Program-made: the position numbers and the translations under genes
Assembly (NCBI GenBank): GCA_015232795.1
Contig: JADFYX010000147.1
Coordinates: 1 to 6,362, forward strand
Direction of reading: 5' to 3'
From: Magnetococcales bacterium
Lineage (GTDB): Bacteria; Pseudomonadota; Magnetococcia; Magnetococcales; JADFYX01
DNA length: 6,362 bases
Shown: piece by piece, positions 4,632 through 6,362 of the stretch
How positions within the stretch are numbered: position 1 is the first letter of the stretch
Layout of the letters: the number at the start of each line of letters is the position of its first letter
The notes under the pieces: generated by a model
Told to the model about the DNA's origin: nothing
Seen by the model: the letters and a program-made list of their open reading frames with translations, nothing else
Databases searched by the model: none

Positions 4632-5690
4632 ATGGATGATGAACTCAATACCGATTCATTGCTATTGACCAACAAAATTCTTCTAATGATCTCAGAGTTA
4701 GAAGAGTTCAAAGGGGCATGGCGAGCCATTGGGCGGATAGCTCCTGAACGACTTATGAGTTTGCGCAGGGTTGCCACCATAGAGAGCATTGGCTCATCAA
4801 CCCGTATTGAGGGGGCATGTCTTAGCGATAGAGAGATTGAAAAACTTCTTTCAAACATAGAAATACTATCTTTTAGCAGCCGAGATGAGCAAGAAGTGGC
4901 TGGTTATGCCTATGTTATGGACACTGTTTTTGAAAACTGGAAGGAAATTGATCTCACCCAAAACCATATAATGCAGCTACACCGAGATTTGCTTAAATAT
5001 TCCAACAAGGACATGAGACATCGTGGTCAGTACAAAACTCTGTCAAACCATGTTGAAGCCTTTGGGATAGATGGTAAAAGCATGGGCATAGTTTTTCAAA
5101 CAGCAACACCATTTGCCACTCCCCATCTCATGGATAAACTAATTAAATGGACCGCAAGCAACCTTGAAGAAAAAAATATGCATCCTCTTTTGGTGATTGC
5201 TATTTTTGTAGTCACATTTTTAGAGATTCATCCATTCCAAGACGGCAATGGTCGCCTATCCAGAATTTTAACAACACTTTTATTGCTACGAGCTGGTTAT
5301 AGCTATGTTCCTTTTGGATCTCTTGAGAGCGTCATAGAAAAAAACAAAGAGTCATATTATCTAGCTCTAAGGCAGACCCAAGGAACTATCCGCAGCAAGC
5401 ATCCAGATTGGCAACCTTGGATTATATTTTTTTTAAAAACACTAAAGCAACATAAAGATCGCCTAGAAAAGAAAATAGAACAAGAACATCTATTTATCGG
5501 TAAACTACCAGAACTATCAGTTAAAATCCTAGAGCTAACCAGAGAGCATGGAAGAGTTACCATAGGGGAAGTTGCCAGAGCCACCAACATAAGCAGAAAC
5601 ACCATAAAAGATCATTTGAGCACCCTCAGCAAAAATGGTCACCTACAACGTCACGGGGCAGGGCGGGGGAGTTGGTATTCGTTGGGGTGA
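4632..5690 (+). CDS. Fic family protein with C-terminal winged helix
   Basis: The protein is a probable AMP-transferase (or other nucleotidyl transferase) that modifies hydroxyl side chains of target proteins, using ATP. The 352 residues include the Fic catalytic motif HPFQDGNGRLSR at 200-211, complete with catalytic H200, D204 for the metal, and the Gly/Asn/Arg phosphate-binding loop. An inhibitory motif SxxxEG is seen at 56-61 (S56, E60, G61) ahead of the Fic core; E60 would block ATP binding, the arrangement of class II, self-inhibited Fic proteins. The Fic domain spans about 110-245. A winged helix at about 295-350 (TIGEVARATNISRNTIKDHL) suggests DNA binding and possible self-regulation. 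AGG at 4622-4624, seven bases upstream, supports the start. No separate antitoxin gene adjoins it. The gene stands alone between folD and convergent miaA and looks acquired. Target unknown. Confidence 0.93.
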   Translation: MDDELNTDSLLLTNKILLMISELEEFKGAWRAIGRIAPERLMSLRRVATIESIGSSTRIEGACLSDREIEKLLSNIEILSFSSRDEQEVAGYAYVMDTVFENWKEIDLTQNHIMQLHRDLLKYSNKDMRHRGQYKTLSNHVEAFGIDGKSMGIVFQTATPFATPHLMDKLIKWTASNLEEKNMHPLLVIAIFVVTFLEIHPFQDGNGRLSRILTTLLLLRAGYSYVPFGSLESVIEKNKESYYLALRQTQGTIRSKHPDWQPWIIFFLKTLKQHKDRLEKKIEQEHLFIGKLPELSVKILELTREHGRVTIGEVARATNISRNTIKDHLSTLSKNGHLQRHGAGRGSWYSLG

Positions 5691-5722
5691 GAGCTTGTGA
5701 ACAGAATTTTTTACCGTGACTT

Positions 5723-5741
5723 AGAAACTAACAGTTTTTTT
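5723..5741 (+). terminator. Weak terminator after fic
   Basis: AGAAACT (5723-5729) can pair with AGTTTTT (5733-5739), including one G-U pair, around a three-base loop. The run of seven T residues ends at 5741. The stem is AU-rich and weak. It overlaps the stop codon and last codons of miaA on the other strand; fic and miaA are convergent with only 37 bp between them. Confidence 0.25.
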
Positions 5742-6362
5742 CAAACAAACTTATAAAATTTTTAACCTTATTTATAGCTTCTTCCGGCCTATCCCACGGT
5801 ATCCACTGCACGCCCTCTTCACGTCGTAACCAAGTCATCTGCCGCTTGGCATACCGTCGCGACTCCCGCTTGCCCCACTCAATAGCCTCTTCCAACGAAA
5901 CCTCACCATCAAAATACGCAAACATCTGCCGGTAGCCAACCGCCTTCATAGCCGGATGATCCCGTGCAAAATGTTCCAAAATATACTCAACCTCCCCCAA
6001 AAATCCCTCCGCAACCATTAAATCAAACCGTAAATTAATCCGCTCGTTCAACTTTTCCCTAGGCCAATCCAAAGCTAATTTAAGTATGTCAAAATCAGGA
6101 GGAGGGGGCTGCAAATCGTGCCATTTGCTTAACGTCCTGCCCGTTGCAACATATACCGTCAAACCATGACAAATCCGCTGACTGTCAGTGGGTGGTAAAC
6201 GGGCAGCTAACTCAGGATCAATCCCAGCTAACCTCTCATGCATTACAGGCCAACCCAACCTTACGCCCTCATCACGTATTGCCTCCCGAATTTTAATATC
6301 TATCGGTGGCATAACCGCCAAGCCTTTCTCAACAGCACGAAAATACATGCCACTACCACCAA
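5728..6362 (-). CDS. miaA: tRNA dimethylallyltransferase, 5' end missing
   Basis: MiaA transfers a dimethylallyl group to N6 of A37 in tRNAs that read codons starting with U. The frame is open to the window edge: GGSG encoded at 6349-6360 precedes MYFRA, matching the family motif GGTGLYFRA, so the Met codon at 6346-6348 is internal. About 100 N-terminal residues, with the ATP-binding P-loop, lie outside. Visible further on, numbered from that Met, are DSQRI (55-59), TGRTLSKW (69-76), the signature AVGYRQM (136-142) and RRYAKRQMTWLRR (164-176). The segment HGLTVY (61-66) stands where most relatives have RALEVY, an unusual change near the tRNA-binding part. The C-terminus is complete and ends at a TAG codon. 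It is convergent with fic. Gene partial because of the window, not broken. Confidence 0.95.
   Translation of the reverse strand, partial: GGSGMYFRAVEKGLAVMPPIDIKIREAIRDEGVRLGWPVMHERLAGIDPELAARLPPTDSQRICHGLTVYVATGRTLSKWHDLQPPPPDFDILKLALDWPREKLNERINLRFDLMVAEGFLGEVEYILEHFARDHPAMKAVGYRQMFAYFDGEVSLEEAIEWGKRESRRYAKRQMTWLRREEGVQWIPWDRPEEAINKVKNFISLFEKNC

Noticed and set aside
4328..4858. Minus-strand open frame of 176 codons
   Set aside because: Half of it is the antisense of fic and the rest translates the AT-rich repeats into low-complexity Ile/Pro sequence; no domain or ribosome binding site is seen.
4440..5690. Fic toxin with a separate small antitoxin gene
   Set aside because: No small open frame with an antitoxin-like product lies beside fic; the inhibitory motif is within the Fic protein itself.

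Overview
The window comes from a moderately AT-rich bacterium of the Pseudomonadota (Proteobacteria). Three things point there: a priB gene inside a ribosomal protein operon, which is typical of the beta/gamma side of the phylum; the order rpsF-priB-rpsR-DUF2232-rplI; and the presence of folD and miaA of proteobacterial type. S18 keeps a full Cys/His metal-binding set, unlike E. coli S18, and dnaB does not follow rplI. A deep-branching or atypical lineage is therefore possible, but I cannot name a genus.

Layout. Positions 1-173 are a leader with a hairpin, a perfect 20-bp dyad and a plausible -10 box. Positions 174-3088 (+) hold a compact operon: rpsF (S6), priB (primosomal OB-fold protein, translationally coupled to rpsF), rpsR (S18), a multi-pass DUF2232/YybS-like membrane protein, rplI (L9) and a small FmdB-type zinc-ribbon protein. 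It ends in a strong intrinsic terminator at about 3119-3158. folD (3255-4112, +) follows as a separate unit. A 57-bp palindromic repeat sits between that terminator and the folD ribosome binding site.

Positions 4113-4631 form a 519-bp gene-free stretch. It carries a hairpin, a likely folD terminator and a second copy of the palindromic repeat. This copy is split into two halves by 107 bp and flanked by an 8-bp near-duplication. Two imperfect direct repeats, 48 bp apart and built of 10-bp TTGGG-containing units, follow. The next gene (4632-5690, +) encodes an autoinhibited-type Fic (AMP-transferase) protein with a C-terminal winged helix. The window ends with the 3' two thirds of miaA on the minus strand (5728 to beyond 6362), convergent with fic.

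The first part is conserved translation and replication-restart housekeeping. folD (one-carbon metabolism) and miaA (tRNA modification) are also housekeeping. The stretch from about 4260 to 5690 (split repeat, iterated upstream motifs, fic) looks accessory and is the most interesting part. I do not see a complete new defence or mobile system. The best candidates for something undescribed are the palindromic repeat family with its split copy, and the fic gene with its iterated upstream motifs.
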